Source of the DNA: Ruania alba
Lineage (GTDB): Bacteria; Actinomycetota; Actinomycetes; Actinomycetales; Beutenbergiaceae
Assembly: GCF_900105765.1 (NCBI RefSeq)
Contig: NZ_FNTX01000002.1
Coordinates: forward strand, 2,232,001 to 2,296,000
DNA: 64,000 nucleotides
Reading direction: 5' to 3'
Below the pieces are notes generated by a model that searched no databases, had not been told where the DNA came from, and saw nothing but the letters and a program-made list of their open reading frames with translations. Below are positions 52,758 to 62,269 of this stretch, piece after piece. Position 1 is the stretch's first letter. Every line of letters begins with the position of its first letter. The translations under genes were made by a program, and so were the position numbers.

Positions 52758-54026
52758 GTGACCACCGCCGTCGACACCGCGAGCCGGAACCGCCGCGCGA
52801 TTGCGATGCTGCTCATCAGCAACCTGCTCGGCGGGGTGGGTGTGGCCTCCGGCGTGGCGGTTGGGGCACTCCTGACCGAACGCCTTGGCGGTGCCTCCGT
52901 GGCAGGCTTTGGCCAGGCCGCCAGCGTGCTCGGCGCAGCGGTGGCTGCCGTGCCGCTCGCCCGCATCGCGGCCCGACATGGCCGACGGCGGTCCCTCGCC
53001 CTGGGCTACGCCCTCGCCACGGTGGGGGCACTGACCATCCTGACGGCCGCCGTCGTGGATCAGCTGATTCTGCTGCTGCTCGGCCTGGGCCTGTTCGGCG
53101 TGGCCCAAGCGGTCAACCTGCAGTCGCGCTATGCCGCGGGCGAGAACGCCCCCGCGGCCACCCGGGGGCGCACGATGGCCATCGTCATCTGGGCCACCAC
53201 GATCGGCTCGGTCGCTGGGCCGAACCTCTCCGAACCGGGGGACCGGGTGGGCATCGCCGCCGGACTGCCCGAGCTGGCCGGCCCGTACCTGTTCTCCCTC
53301 GTCGCGTTCGCCCTGGCCGGCCTGGCCCTGGCCATCGGCTATCCGCGCCTGACCCGCCCGACGGCGGAGCCCACCTTCCCCGGGGAGGTCACCTCAGCGC
53401 TGGCACCAGTGGGCGCCCTGGCCGCCCTGCGGTGGGCGAGCCGGTCCGCCGTGCCACGTTTCGCCGTCGTCCTGACCGCCTCAGCGCACGCGGTGATGGT
53501 GATGATCATGGTGATGACGCCCCTGCACCTGCAGCACCACGGGATGTCGCTGACCGTGGTGGGCGTGGTGATCAGCCTGCACATCCTGGGCATGTTCGGC
53601 CTGAGCCCCGTCTTCGGCTGGTGCGCCGACAGGTTTGGAGCGGTCCGCACGGCCGGCGGTGGGATGGTCCTGCTGGTGGTGGCCATCGTGCTCGGCCTGG
53701 TCGCTGCGGGCACGGGTGGCGGCGGGGTGCTCACGGCGGTGGCGCTGACCGTGCTCGGCCTCGGCTGGTCGGGCTGCGTGATCGCTGCCTCGGCGCTGCT
53801 GGCGAGCACCGAGGAACACGTACGGGTGCCTCTGCAGGGAGCCACCGACGCCGGGATGAACGTAGCCGGCGCCGTCGCGGCCGCACTGGCCGGCACGATC
53901 CTCGCCTGGGGCGGGTTCACCGCCGTGAACCTTGCCGGTGCGGTGCTCCTGGTGCCGGCGGTCGTGCTGCTCCTGCCCGCGGTGCGCATCGCACCAGCGG
54001 CTCCTGCCGCGCCGCCCGCCCGGTAG
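52758..54026 (+). CDS. MFS transporter
   Basis: This 422-residue protein has twelve hydrophobic segments. The GTG at 52758 was chosen because the reading upstream (to 51393) lies antisense to the PatB-type gene. The inter-helix loop after helix 2 (ARIAARHGRRRSLALGYA) matches the MFS loop 2-3 pattern, and a similar loop occurs after helix 8 (GWCADRFGAVRTAGG). It most likely exports a drug or metabolite by proton antiport; substrate unknown. It converges with acyltransferase copy 4 (three bases between stops). Confidence 0.88.
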   Translation: MTTAVDTASRNRRAIAMLLISNLLGGVGVASGVAVGALLTERLGGASVAGFGQAASVLGAAVAAVPLARIAARHGRRRSLALGYALATVGALTILTAAVVDQLILLLLGLGLFGVAQAVNLQSRYAAGENAPAATRGRTMAIVIWATTIGSVAGPNLSEPGDRVGIAAGLPELAGPYLFSLVAFALAGLALAIGYPRLTRPTAEPTFPGEVTSALAPVGALAALRWASRSAVPRFAVVLTASAHAVMVMIMVMTPLHLQHHGMSLTVVGVVISLHILGMFGLSPVFGWCADRFGAVRTAGGGMVLLVVAIVLGLVAAGTGGGGVLTAVALTVLGLGWSGCVIAASALLASTEEHVRVPLQGATDAGMNVAGAVAAALAGTILAWGGFTAVNLAGAVLLVPAVVLLLPAVRIAPAAPAAPPAR

Positions 54027-54029
54027 CGC

Positions 54030-56096
54030 TCAGTCCGCCGAGGCAGCGAACCCGGCCTCGGTGAGTGAGGCCGCGAGCATCGGGGCAAGGCTGCGCGAAT
54101 ACGTGGCGGTGAGGTGGTGCGAGTCGTAGTACACCAGCACATTCCCGATCACCGCCGGGCACCATCGGTCCGGGCAGACGTAGTCGTTCAGGTCCACGAA
54201 GGAGACGGTCGGCGGGAGGGTGACCTGCGCCGTCGGGTCCACCGGCGCAATGAGGTCCTCGCGCAGCGCGTCGCACGCGCTGCTGCCGGTGCCGTGCAGC
54301 GCCAGGCAGTCCGGCCGTGCGGAGGGCCACCACGGGGTGTCCCGGATGGCCACCACCGGCACACCCCAGCTGGACAGCGTCTCCCAGTGCGCCAGATATC
54401 CCGGCGGGACCGTCCGGCCCCGGTCGGCGTTGCCGTGCGTGCCGGTGGTCACCACCAGGTCCGGCGGGTCCGCCTCGATCAGGTCCATCACGTTGCGGTT
54501 CCAGCGCTCGCAGGAGCTCAACGCGGTCCCTGAGATCTCGGTGGGACCGTCCGGCTGGGTGCTGAACACACAGCTGCTCTTCGTGATCGAGACCAACCGC
54601 CACCCGCTGCTGATGGCGACCTGCTCCATCGCCGGGAACCAGTGCGCCGCATGGCTGCTCCCGATCAGATACACGGTGATGGCGCCGTCGGGATCTGCGT
54701 ACTCGCAGGCCAGCGGTTCGGCGGACTCCTGGTTCTGGTGGCATTCGTCCTCGTACACCGCGGCCTTGTCCTGGGTGGCAGCCGCCGGGGAGGGGTAGAC
54801 GGAGGCACCGTCGTCCTCCGGCGCGAGCGGACCGTCGGGCAGGAGCACGGCGGCACCGGGGTGGGCCTGCGGACCCGCACTCACCGGTAGCGGCTCGTCC
54901 TGAGCCCGCCAGGACAGCATGCCCGCCGTGGTGGCCACCGTCAGCACGGCGGCCAGGCCGACGGCGATCGCACGCCACGGCATCCGGATCGTCCGGGAGC
55001 GGATGGGTGCCTCCACCAGGCGGGTGGTGAGCACGCTCAGGGCCAGTGCCGCGGCAATGATCCCGAGGCCGGGCAGCAGGCCGACCTCGGTCGAGCCCGA
55101 ACGGGCCAGCACGATGGTCAGCAACGGCCAGTGCCAGAGGTAGAGCCCGTAGGAGTAGCCGCCCAACCAGGTCAGTGGGCGGGAACCGAGCAGATGCTCG
55201 GCCGACCACCGAGGCGCCTGACCGCTCGGGTACGCACACCACAGGATCAGCACCGCCCCGGCCACCGGCCACGCTGCCACCCAGCCGGGGAACGACGTGG
55301 AAACGGGCCATACGAGCCCGGTGCTGACGATCATCAGCAGTCCCAGCCACGCGCCCGCGGCACGCACCGGGGCGCGCAGATGGGTCAACGCCGCCGGTGC
55401 CAGGGCCACCAGAGCGCCTGCGGCGAACTCCCACATGCGGGTGGCCGTGTGAAAGTACGCCAACGGCTGGTTCGCCTGGGTGAGCAGGACCGAGAACGTG
55501 AAGGAGCCCGCGAACAGCCCCACGATCGCGATCGTCAGGTGACGGCGCAATGACGCTGCACCCCAGCAGAGCACGAGGAGGAACAGACCGAGCCACAGCA
55601 GGTAGAACTGCCCCTGCACCGACATCGCCCAGAAGTGCTGCACGGGGCTCGGGGCCTGGTCGCGGGCCAGATAGTCCACGGCCTTGGCGGCGAGCGCCCA
55701 GTTCTCCAGGTAGAGCGCGGATGCTGCCACCTCCGAGAACGTGGCTCGCAGGCGGGTACTGGGCAACCACCACGGCATGCTGGCGAGCACCACCACGAGC
55801 ACCACCAACGCCGTCGGAAGCAGACGGCGCGCGAGCCGGGAGAGATAGGTGCCGATCTGCACCCGCCCCGAGGCGTGCACCTGGTGCAGCAGCGACGTCG
55901 TGATGAGGAACCCGGCCACCACGAAGAACACGTCCACGGCGCCAGAGACCCGCCCCACGAAGATGTGATAAAGGGCCACCAGCACGGCCGCGACCGCGCG
56001 CAGCCCTTCGATCTCGGCACGGCGTGAGGGTCGCGTGCGAGGCCGCTCGGTATCGGCGGAATGAGAAGGCACGCGTTGCTCCCTGGCTGTGGACAC
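54030..56096 (-). CDS. OafA-like O-acyltransferase with SGNH domain, diverged paralogue
   Basis: This 688-residue protein has a GTG start at 56096. The acyltransferase domain has LYHIFVGRVSGAVDVFFVVAGFL, RRLLPTALVV, SPVQHFWAMSVQGQFYLLW and YGLYLWHWPLL, with about ten membrane helices. The SGNH-like tail has IGSSHAAHW, where the common GDS is GSS, and DSHHLTATYS near the end. It is only distantly similar to the three repeated copies and has normal codon usage, so it is an older paralogue. It probably O-acylates the same or another surface glycan. Start 96 bases from the divergent ahcY. Confidence 0.9.
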   Translation of the reverse strand: MSTAREQRVPSHSADTERPRTRPSRRAEIEGLRAVAAVLVALYHIFVGRVSGAVDVFFVVAGFLITTSLLHQVHASGRVQIGTYLSRLARRLLPTALVVLVVVLASMPWWLPSTRLRATFSEVAASALYLENWALAAKAVDYLARDQAPSPVQHFWAMSVQGQFYLLWLGLFLLVLCWGAASLRRHLTIAIVGLFAGSFTFSVLLTQANQPLAYFHTATRMWEFAAGALVALAPAALTHLRAPVRAAGAWLGLLMIVSTGLVWPVSTSFPGWVAAWPVAGAVLILWCAYPSGQAPRWSAEHLLGSRPLTWLGGYSYGLYLWHWPLLTIVLARSGSTEVGLLPGLGIIAAALALSVLTTRLVEAPIRSRTIRMPWRAIAVGLAAVLTVATTAGMLSWRAQDEPLPVSAGPQAHPGAAVLLPDGPLAPEDDGASVYPSPAAATQDKAAVYEDECHQNQESAEPLACEYADPDGAITVYLIGSSHAAHWFPAMEQVAISSGWRLVSITKSSCVFSTQPDGPTEISGTALSSCERWNRNVMDLIEADPPDLVVTTGTHGNADRGRTVPPGYLAHWETLSSWGVPVVAIRDTPWWPSARPDCLALHGTGSSACDALREDLIAPVDPTAQVTLPPTVSFVDLNDYVCPDRWCPAVIGNVLVYYDSHHLTATYSRSLAPMLAASLTEAGFAASAD

Positions 56097-56192
56097 CGAC
56101 GATGGTACTGATCGTTGCCTGTGCTGACGGATCTCGGACCACCCCGTCCCAGCGCGCGATAGTGAACGTCACTCCGGGCTACGCTGGCTGGC

Positions 56193-57674
56193 ATGACGTT
56201 CTCCGAGATTCCTGGGCAGTACAAGGTCCGGGACCTGTCCCTCGCCACCGCCGGCCGCCATCAGATCCGGCTGGCCGAGCACGAGATGCCGGGCCTGATG
56301 GCCCTGCGCAAGGAGTACGGCGACGAGCAGCCGCTACGTGGGGCTCGGATCGCCGGTTCGTTGCACATGACCGTGCAGACGGCGGTGCTGATCGAGACGC
56401 TCACTGCGCTCGGTGCCCAGGTGCGGTGGGCCAGCTGCAACATCTTCTCCACCCAGGACGAAGCGGCAGCCGCGGTGGTCGTCGGACCGCACGGGACGCC
56501 GGAGGACCCGCAGGGCGTTCCCGTGTTCGCCTGGAAGGGGGAGACGCTCGAGGAGTACTGGGACTGCACCGAGCAGATCCTGCTGTGGCCGCACGAGGGC
56601 CCGAACCTGATCCTCGACGACGGTGGTGACGCCACCATGCTTGTGCACGAGGGGCGCCTGTACGAGGAGGCAGGGGTGGTGCCACCCGCGCCGAAGCCCG
56701 GCGACGTGGGGTACTCGGAGGAGAAGACTGTCTTCCTCGACGTGATCCGCCGTTCCCTCGATGCCGACCCAGGGCGGTGGAGCGCGATCGCCGGTGGGAT
56801 CCGTGGCGTGAGCGAGGAGACCACCACCGGTGTGCACCGCCTCTATCAGCTCGCCGCGACTGGGGACCTTCTCTTCCCTGCGATCAACGTGAACGACTCC
56901 GTGACGAAGTCGAAGTTCGACAACCGCTACGGCATCCGGCACTCGCTGCCCGACGGCATCAACCGCGCCACCGACATCCTCATCGGCGGCAAGGTCGCCG
57001 TCGTCTGTGGCTACGGCGACGTGGGCAAGGGGGCTGCCGAGGCCTTCCGTGGGCAGGGTGCCCGCGTGGTGGTCACCGAGGTGGACCCGATCTGCGCCCT
57101 TCAGGCGGCGATGGACGGGTACCAGGTGGTGCGACTGGAGTCGGTGCTGGCATCGGCGGACTTCTTCATCACCACCACGGGCAACATGAACGTCATCACG
57201 GCCAAGCACATCGCCGCGATGAAGGACAAGGCCGTCGTGGGCAACATCGGCCATTTCGACAACGAGATCGACATCGCGGGCCTGGCTCAGCTCCCCGGCG
57301 TTCGCCGCCAGGAGATCAAGGCGCAGGTGCACGAATGGGTCCTCCCGGCGGACGAGGAGACCGGGCAGCCCGAGCGATCAGTCATCGTCCTGTCCGAAGG
57401 ACGCCTGCTGAACCTCGGCAACGCCACCGGACACCCCTCCTTCGTGATGAGCAACTCGTTCGCGAACCAGGTGATCGCACAGATCGAGCTGTGGGACCCG
57501 ACGTCGGACTATGAGCTCGACGTGCATCGCTTGCCGAAGATCCTCGACGAGAAGGTCGCACGCCTGCACCTGGACGCCCTCGGGGTGGAACTGACCGAGC
57601 TCACCAAGGAACAGGCGGAGTACATCGACGTCGACGTGGCTGGACCGTACAAGTCTGAGCACTACCGCTACTGA
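56193..57674 (+). CDS. ahcY: adenosylhomocysteinase
   Basis: This 493-residue enzyme reversibly hydrolyses S-adenosylhomocysteine to adenosine and homocysteine in the methyl cycle. It has the NAD-binding GYGDVGKG from G273, the substrate region [12 protein letters not shown], and the canonical C-terminal [13 protein letters not shown] whose Lys and Tyr contact NAD. It has the extended length and insert near residues 150-190 typical of many bacterial enzymes. It marks the right-hand end of the conserved actinobacterial neighbourhood (sahH, Rv3248c). nhaA follows after 12 bases. Confidence 0.97.
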   Translation: MTFSEIPGQYKVRDLSLATAGRHQIRLAEHEMPGLMALRKEYGDEQPLRGARIAGSLHMTVQTAVLIETLTALGAQVRWASCNIFSTQDEAAAAVVVGPHGTPEDPQGVPVFAWKGETLEEYWDCTEQILLWPHEGPNLILDDGGDATMLVHEGRLYEEAGVVPPAPKPGDVGYSEEKTVFLDVIRRSLDADPGRWSAIAGGIRGVSEETTTGVHRLYQLAATGDLLFPAINVNDSVTKSKFDNRYGIRHSLPDGINRATDILIGGKVAVVCGYGDVGKGAAEAFRGQGARVVVTEVDPICALQAAMDGYQVVRLESVLASADFFITTTGNMNVITAKHIAAMKDKAVVGNIGHFDNEIDIAGLAQLPGVRRQEIKAQVHEWVLPADEETGQPERSVIVLSEGRLLNLGNATGHPSFVMSNSFANQVIAQIELWDPTSDYELDVHRLPKILDEKVARLHLDALGVELTELTKEQAEYIDVDVAGPYKSEHYRY

Positions 57675-57686
57675 CGCTCCCAGCAG

Positions 57687-58997
57687 ATGAGCAACCGCGA
57701 TCACGAGTCGCCCCTGGTCGAGCCGCTCTTCGGCAAGCTCTCCGCGGGTGGCCTGCGGAACATGGCCGATACGCTCCGTGGCGAGTCCATGGGTGGGCTG
57801 CTGCTGATCATCGGCGCCGTGCTCGCGCTGGTCTGGGCGAACTCGCCGTGGCAGGAGTCCTACGCGACGATCCGGGACACCGTGATCGGCAGCGAGTCGC
57901 TGCACCTCGACCTCACGGTGGGGGAGTGGGCAGCAGACGGGCTGCTGGCTGTCTTCTTCTTCGTGGTGGGTGTGGAGCTGAAGCGCGAGATCGTGACCGG
58001 CGAGCTGCGCCGTCTGTCCACGGCCATCGTGCCGGTGGCAGCAGCGGTGGGCGGCATGGTGGTGCCGGCAGTCATCTACCTGGCGTTCAACCTCACCGCC
58101 GCCAATGGTGCACCGCACGGGTGGGCGATCCCGACCGCCACCGACATCGCCTTCGCGGTCGCCGTGCTCGCCCTGGTGGGCAAATGGTTGCCGGCCTCGC
58201 TACGTGCCTTCCTGCTCACCCTCGCCGTCGTGGACGATCTGCTGGCGATCATCGTGATCGCGGTGGCCTACAGTGACGGGCTGACGCTGGCGTGGCTGCT
58301 CGCGGCAGCCGCATGTGTGGCACTGTTCGCCGTGCTGGTGCGGCGGGGGATCACCTCCTGGTACCTGCTCATCCCGCTCGCCGTGCTGACCTGGTTGGCG
58401 ATGCACGCTTCCGGGATCCACGCCACCATCGCAGGCGTGGCACTGGGCATGGTGGCGCCGGCCCTTCCGTTGCGGGGGAAGGCTGCCGATCGGCTGCCGC
58501 GGCAACTGTCCCGCGACGCCTCGGTCGCCGAGTACTTCGAGCATCTCTGGCGCCCGATCTCCTCCGGCGTGGTGGTGCCGATCTTCGCGCTTTTCACCGC
58601 CGGTGTATCGGTGGATCCGAGCGTTCTCGGTGACGCCTGGGCTGATCCGGTGCTACGGGGAGTGGCGCTGGGGCTCCTGATCGGCAAACCGATCGGGATC
58701 GTCGGGGCCACCTGGCTCATCTCCAGAACCCGGCATGCGAACCTCTCACCCGGGATCGGCTGGAGCGACGTGCTCGGCGTCGGGGCCCTGGCCGGAATCG
58801 GCTTCACGGTCTCGCTGCTGGTGGCCGAGCTGGCCTTCGGGGTGGGCCATGAGCGGGACGAGCACGCCAAGATCGCGGTGCTGAGCGCATCCGTGCTGGC
58901 TGCCTTGATCGGGAGCGCGATCCTGTGGTGGCGCGGTCGCGTTCATCGGGCCCGGGGGAGCAGCGGCGTCGTCGACGACGACGAGAACGCCGAGTAG
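57687..58997 (+). CDS. nhaA: Na+/H+ antiporter NhaA
   Basis: This 436-residue membrane protein has about twelve helices. It exchanges sodium for protons at the cytoplasmic membrane. Family marks are the N-terminal GGLLLIIGAVLALVWANS, DGLLAVFFFVVGVELKRE, GWAIPTATDIAFAVAVLALVG and the VVDDLLAIIVIA segment with the paired Asp used in ion transport. The C-terminal acidic tail ends DDDENAE. The ATG at 57687 lies 12 bases after the ahcY stop, so the two are probably co-transcribed. It points to an environment with salt or alkaline stress, though the gene is common. Confidence 0.95.
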   Translation: MSNRDHESPLVEPLFGKLSAGGLRNMADTLRGESMGGLLLIIGAVLALVWANSPWQESYATIRDTVIGSESLHLDLTVGEWAADGLLAVFFFVVGVELKREIVTGELRRLSTAIVPVAAAVGGMVVPAVIYLAFNLTAANGAPHGWAIPTATDIAFAVAVLALVGKWLPASLRAFLLTLAVVDDLLAIIVIAVAYSDGLTLAWLLAAAACVALFAVLVRRGITSWYLLIPLAVLTWLAMHASGIHATIAGVALGMVAPALPLRGKAADRLPRQLSRDASVAEYFEHLWRPISSGVVVPIFALFTAGVSVDPSVLGDAWADPVLRGVALGLLIGKPIGIVGATWLISRTRHANLSPGIGWSDVLGVGALAGIGFTVSLLVAELAFGVGHERDEHAKIAVLSASVLAALIGSAILWWRGRVHRARGSSGVVDDDENAE

Positions 58998-59047
58998 TCC
59001 TGCTCGCGCGGGGCTCGGTGGTGACGTGCGTCACGTCGAAAAGTGGT

Positions 59048-59086
59048 TTAGGTAAGCCTAACCTTGTGTAGGTTAGGCTCTACTAA
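59048..59086 (+). promoter_or_regulatory. tandem DtxR/IdeR iron boxes
   Basis: Two 19-base sites, 59048-59066 (TTAGGTAAGCCTAACCTTG) and 59068-59086, each match about 15 of 19 positions of the known TTAGGTTAGGCTAACCTAA consensus. They lie one base apart, 84-122 bases before the siderophore-binding lipoprotein. DtxR/IdeR with Fe2+ would bind both and repress the operon when iron is sufficient. Confidence 0.85.
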
Positions 59087-59169
59087 CAACGAGTTGGTTG
59101 GTGTGTGTCGCCGCTGATCGCTCGTCTCGCTGGACCGAGACGGTCCGCCCATACCGAGGAGAACGACCC

Positions 59170-60174
59170 ATGTCCTTGAAGCGCCCTGCGGCCGCGATTG
59201 CACTCGTGGCTGCATCCTCGATGATCCTGGCCGCCTGCGGCGGAGCCGGTGACGCCGTCGAGCCAGAGGAGTCGGCCGAGACCGTGTCCTTCACCTGGGA
59301 CCGCAACCTCGCCGGCGAGGACGAGGAGCCCGAGTACGAGTCCACGACCGTCGAGGCGCCGGTCGCCCCCGAGACCATCGTCGCCTTCGATATCGCCAGC
59401 CTGGACACCATCGGTGCCCTGGGCGGACAGGTCTCCGGTGCACCACTCGATTTCGTGCCGGACTACCTCAGCGACTACCTGGCCGACGACGCCTTTAACG
59501 CTGGCACGCTCTTCGAAGCCGACCTCGTGGCGATCGAGGCTCAGCAGCCCGACCTGATCCTCGTCTCCGGCCGCTCCTCGGGCCTGTGGGAAGACCTCAA
59601 CGAGATCGCCCCCACCGTGGACCTGAGCCCGGCGGGCACCTACCTCGAGACGCTCGAGCGCAACACCACCTTCCTCGGTGAGGTGCTCGGAGCCGAAGAA
59701 GAGGCTGTCGAGGCTGTCGACAGTCTCAACGCCCAGATCGAGGAGGTGCGCGCCAGGACCGCTGACCTGGGGACCGGACTCGGTCTGATGGTCTCGGGCG
59801 GCAGCCTCAGTGCGCTCGCGGCCAGCGGGGGAACCGAAGGCGGGTTTACCTATCGCAGCGGCATCATGTACGACGTCTTCGGTGTGCAGCCGGTGATCGA
59901 CGACATCCAAGGCGCCACCCACGGTGAGCCGGTCTCCTTCGAGTTCGTGCTCGAGCAGAACCCCGACCACCTGTTCGTGATCGACCGCGACCAGGCCATC
60001 GGCGCCGACGATGCCGAGGCCGCCGCCGAGGTGCTCGACAACGACATCATCAACGAGACGACCGCTGCCACCAACGACGCCATCCACTACCTCAACCCGG
60101 TGGCCTGGTACATCGTCTACGGCGGGCTGGACACCACGCAGCTGATGATCGACGACATCTCCGCCGCACTGTAG
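59170..60174 (+). CDS. siderophore ABC importer substrate-binding lipoprotein (FatB/CeuE-like)
   Basis: This 334-residue lipoprotein has a signal peptide ending at the lipobox LAAC (about residue 20) and an acidic mature start. The class III binding fold has APETIVAFDIASLDTIGALG, LFEADLVAIEAQQPDLILV, and a C-terminal domain with FEFVLEQNPDHLFVIDRD. It binds a ferric siderophore at the cell surface. The start is the ATG at 59170, after GAGAACG. It heads a four-gene import operon under the iron boxes upstream. No siderophore biosynthesis gene is present, so an exogenous or elsewhere-made siderophore is likely. Confidence 0.92.
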   Translation: MSLKRPAAAIALVAASSMILAACGGAGDAVEPEESAETVSFTWDRNLAGEDEEPEYESTTVEAPVAPETIVAFDIASLDTIGALGGQVSGAPLDFVPDYLSDYLADDAFNAGTLFEADLVAIEAQQPDLILVSGRSSGLWEDLNEIAPTVDLSPAGTYLETLERNTTFLGEVLGAEEEAVEAVDSLNAQIEEVRARTADLGTGLGLMVSGGSLSALAASGGTEGGFTYRSGIMYDVFGVQPVIDDIQGATHGEPVSFEFVLEQNPDHLFVIDRDQAIGADDAEAAAEVLDNDIINETTAATNDAIHYLNPVAWYIVYGGLDTTQLMIDDISAAL

Positions 60175-60195
60175 AGGATCAGCGAGCTCACTCCT

Positions 60196-61206
60196 GTGTC
60201 GACCCTCACCACCCACGCGCCCACCCCGGTTCGCTCCTCGCGGACCGGGGTGGGTGTCGCCGTCGGCGTGGCACTGGTAGCGCTCTCGGTGGCGAGCGTG
60301 TTCATCGGCGTCTCCGACGTCACGCCTGCCTCGCTGCTGCGCGCGGACGCCGACTCCCACGCGGCGTTCCTGCTGCTGGTCAGCCGCATCCCGCGCACCG
60401 TCGCCGTGCTGCTGGTGGGAGCCTCCCTCGGAATCGCCGGCCTGGTCATGCAGATGATGGTGCGCAACCGGTTCGTCGAGCCGAGCACCACCGGCGTCAC
60501 CGAGTTCGCCACCCTCGGCATGCTCGGCTGCATCATCGTCGCCCCGGCACTGCCGGTGGTCGGCAAGGCGGGGGTGGCGGCCGTGTTCGGGCTGGCGGGC
60601 ACCTGGGTGTTCCTGCAGGTGATCAAGGCGGTCCCGGTGCGCCAGCTCGTGCTGGTGCCGCTCGTGGGCATCATGCTCGGGGGCGTAGCGGGCGCTTTCA
60701 CCACATTCATCGCCTACCGGATGGACCTGCTGCAGTCCCTGGGGCAGTGGGCCCAGGGCAGTTTCGCGTCCGTGATGGCCGGGAGGTACGAGCTGCTGTG
60801 GCTCGCCGGTGCCATGGTGGTCCTCGCCTGGGTTGCCGCCGACCGCTTCTCGGTGATCGGCCTCGGTGAGGACTTCGCCACGAACCTCGGGCTGAACTAC
60901 CGGCGCGTGATGGCCGTCGGAATGATCATCATCGCGGTCATCACCGCCACGGTGCTGGCCACCGCCGGGATCGTGCCGTTCCTGGGCCTGGTCGTGCCGA
61001 ACGTCGTCAGCCTGATCATCGGTGACAACGTCCGCCGGGCCATCCCCTGGGTGGCCGGACTGGGAGCGCTGTTCATCCTCGCCTGCGACATCCTGGCCCG
61101 AGTGGTGCGCTTCCCCTACGAGATCCCGCTCTCGGTGATCGTGGGCATCGTCGGTGCCGGCACCTTCCTCTGGTTGCTGCTGCGGGAGAGGTCCCGTGCG
61201 CACTGA
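60196..61206 (+). CDS. siderophore ABC importer permease (FecCD type)
   Basis: This 336-residue permease has about nine to ten helices. FecCD marks are SRIPRTVAVLLVGASLGIAGLVMQ (helix 2 region), LGLNYRRVMAVGMI and GIVPFLGLVVPNVVSLI. It starts at a GTG 21 bases after the binding-protein stop. With the second permease at 61196 it forms a heterodimeric channel for a ferric siderophore. Its end overlaps the second permease by 11 bases. Confidence 0.92.
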   Translation: MSTLTTHAPTPVRSSRTGVGVAVGVALVALSVASVFIGVSDVTPASLLRADADSHAAFLLLVSRIPRTVAVLLVGASLGIAGLVMQMMVRNRFVEPSTTGVTEFATLGMLGCIIVAPALPVVGKAGVAAVFGLAGTWVFLQVIKAVPVRQLVLVPLVGIMLGGVAGAFTTFIAYRMDLLQSLGQWAQGSFASVMAGRYELLWLAGAMVVLAWVAADRFSVIGLGEDFATNLGLNYRRVMAVGMIIIAVITATVLATAGIVPFLGLVVPNVVSLIIGDNVRRAIPWVAGLGALFILACDILARVVRFPYEIPLSVIVGIVGAGTFLWLLLRERSRAH

Positions 61207-62269
61207 TCCGACGACGGCCCGCACCCCGGTGAGGCACGCGGGCGCTCCGGCGCCCACTGAGTCACCAGCGCAGGGGGAGGTCCACAACGCCACGCAACCA
61301 CGCGGCCTGCGCAGACTGTGGCAGAGCCCTGGCGCCCGGCTCGCGGTGCTGGGCGTCGCCGTCGTCGCGCTGGTGGCGTGCTACCTGCTGACCGACGTGC
61401 CTGGATCGCTCGCGTTCGCCGTCACGATCCGCGGCATGACGGTGCTGGCGATGCTGGTGGTCTCCATCGCGGTGGGTGTGTCCACCGTGGTGTTCCACAC
61501 GATCACCGCCAACCGTATCCTGACGCCGTCCATCATGGGTTTCGACGCCTTCTACGGGCTGACGGCCACCGCGATGGTCTTCTTCCTCGGATCGGCCGCG
61601 TTCCTGAACGCGGACTCGCTCACGATCTGGTTCGGCCAAGTGATCGTGATGGTGGCCTTCAGCGTGCTGCTGTTCACCTGGCTCTTCGGTGGTAAGCGAC
61701 GTTCACTGCATCTGATGCTGCTCGTGGGCATCGTGCTTGGCACCCTGCTGCGCGCGCTGTCGGAGTGGATGCAACGGATGCTCGACCCGCTGGACTTCCA
61801 GGTGGTCACCGATGCCATGTTCGCCTCGCTCAGCCGCCCCGACGAGACGCTGCTGCTGCTCACCGGCGGACTCGTCGTGGCCGGGGTGATCGCCGTGATC
61901 CCGCTGCTGCGGATCCTGGACGTGCTCACGCTCGGGGAGTCGATGGCCGTCGGTCTCGGGATCGACCACCGGCGGGTGGTGATGGGGCTGTTCGCCATCG
62001 TCTCGGTGATGGTGGCCGCCTCCACCTCGATGGTGGGCCCGATCCTGTTCTTCGGGCTGATCGTGGCCAACCTCGCATACTCCTACGTGGGCAGCTTCCG
62101 GCACCGGTTCACCCTGCCGGCCGCCGTCGGGCTCGGAATGGTCTGCCTGGTGGGTGGGCAGCTGGTGCTGGAGCGGGTATTCGGCTTCGGCGGCGCCCTG
62201 GCGATGATCATCGAGTTCGCCGGTGGCCTGTTCTTCCTCTACCTCGTGCTACGAAAGGGGGCGCGATGA
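61196..62269 (+). CDS. siderophore ABC importer permease (FecCD type), second subunit
   Basis: This 357-residue permease has a ~45-residue cytoplasmic N-terminus before the first helix. The GTG at 61196 with GGGAGAGG just upstream was chosen; it overlaps the first permease. FecCD-type pieces include TITANRILTPSIMGFDAFYGL, GESMAVGLGIDHRRVVMGLF and GPILFFGLIVANLAY. It forms the channel with the subunit at 60196. The stop overlaps the ATPase start by four bases. Confidence 0.92.
   Translation: MRTDPTTARTPVRHAGAPAPTESPAQGEVHNATQPRGLRRLWQSPGARLAVLGVAVVALVACYLLTDVPGSLAFAVTIRGMTVLAMLVVSIAVGVSTVVFHTITANRILTPSIMGFDAFYGLTATAMVFFLGSAAFLNADSLTIWFGQVIVMVAFSVLLFTWLFGGKRRSLHLMLLVGIVLGTLLRALSEWMQRMLDPLDFQVVTDAMFASLSRPDETLLLLTGGLVVAGVIAVIPLLRILDVLTLGESMAVGLGIDHRRVVMGLFAIVSVMVAASTSMVGPILFFGLIVANLAYSYVGSFRHRFTLPAAVGLGMVCLVGGQLVLERVFGFGGALAMIIEFAGGLFFLYLVLRKGAR

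Noticed and set aside
53917-56172. A 751-codon minus-strand frame overlapping the fourth acyltransferase.
   Set aside because: The other frame encodes a clear OafA-SGNH protein; this one is Arg/Gly-rich with no motif.
59083-61293. A 736-codon minus-strand frame opposite the siderophore genes.
   Set aside because: It is antisense to well-supported lipoprotein and permease genes and has a His/Asp/Gly-rich composition typical of high-GC shadow frames.
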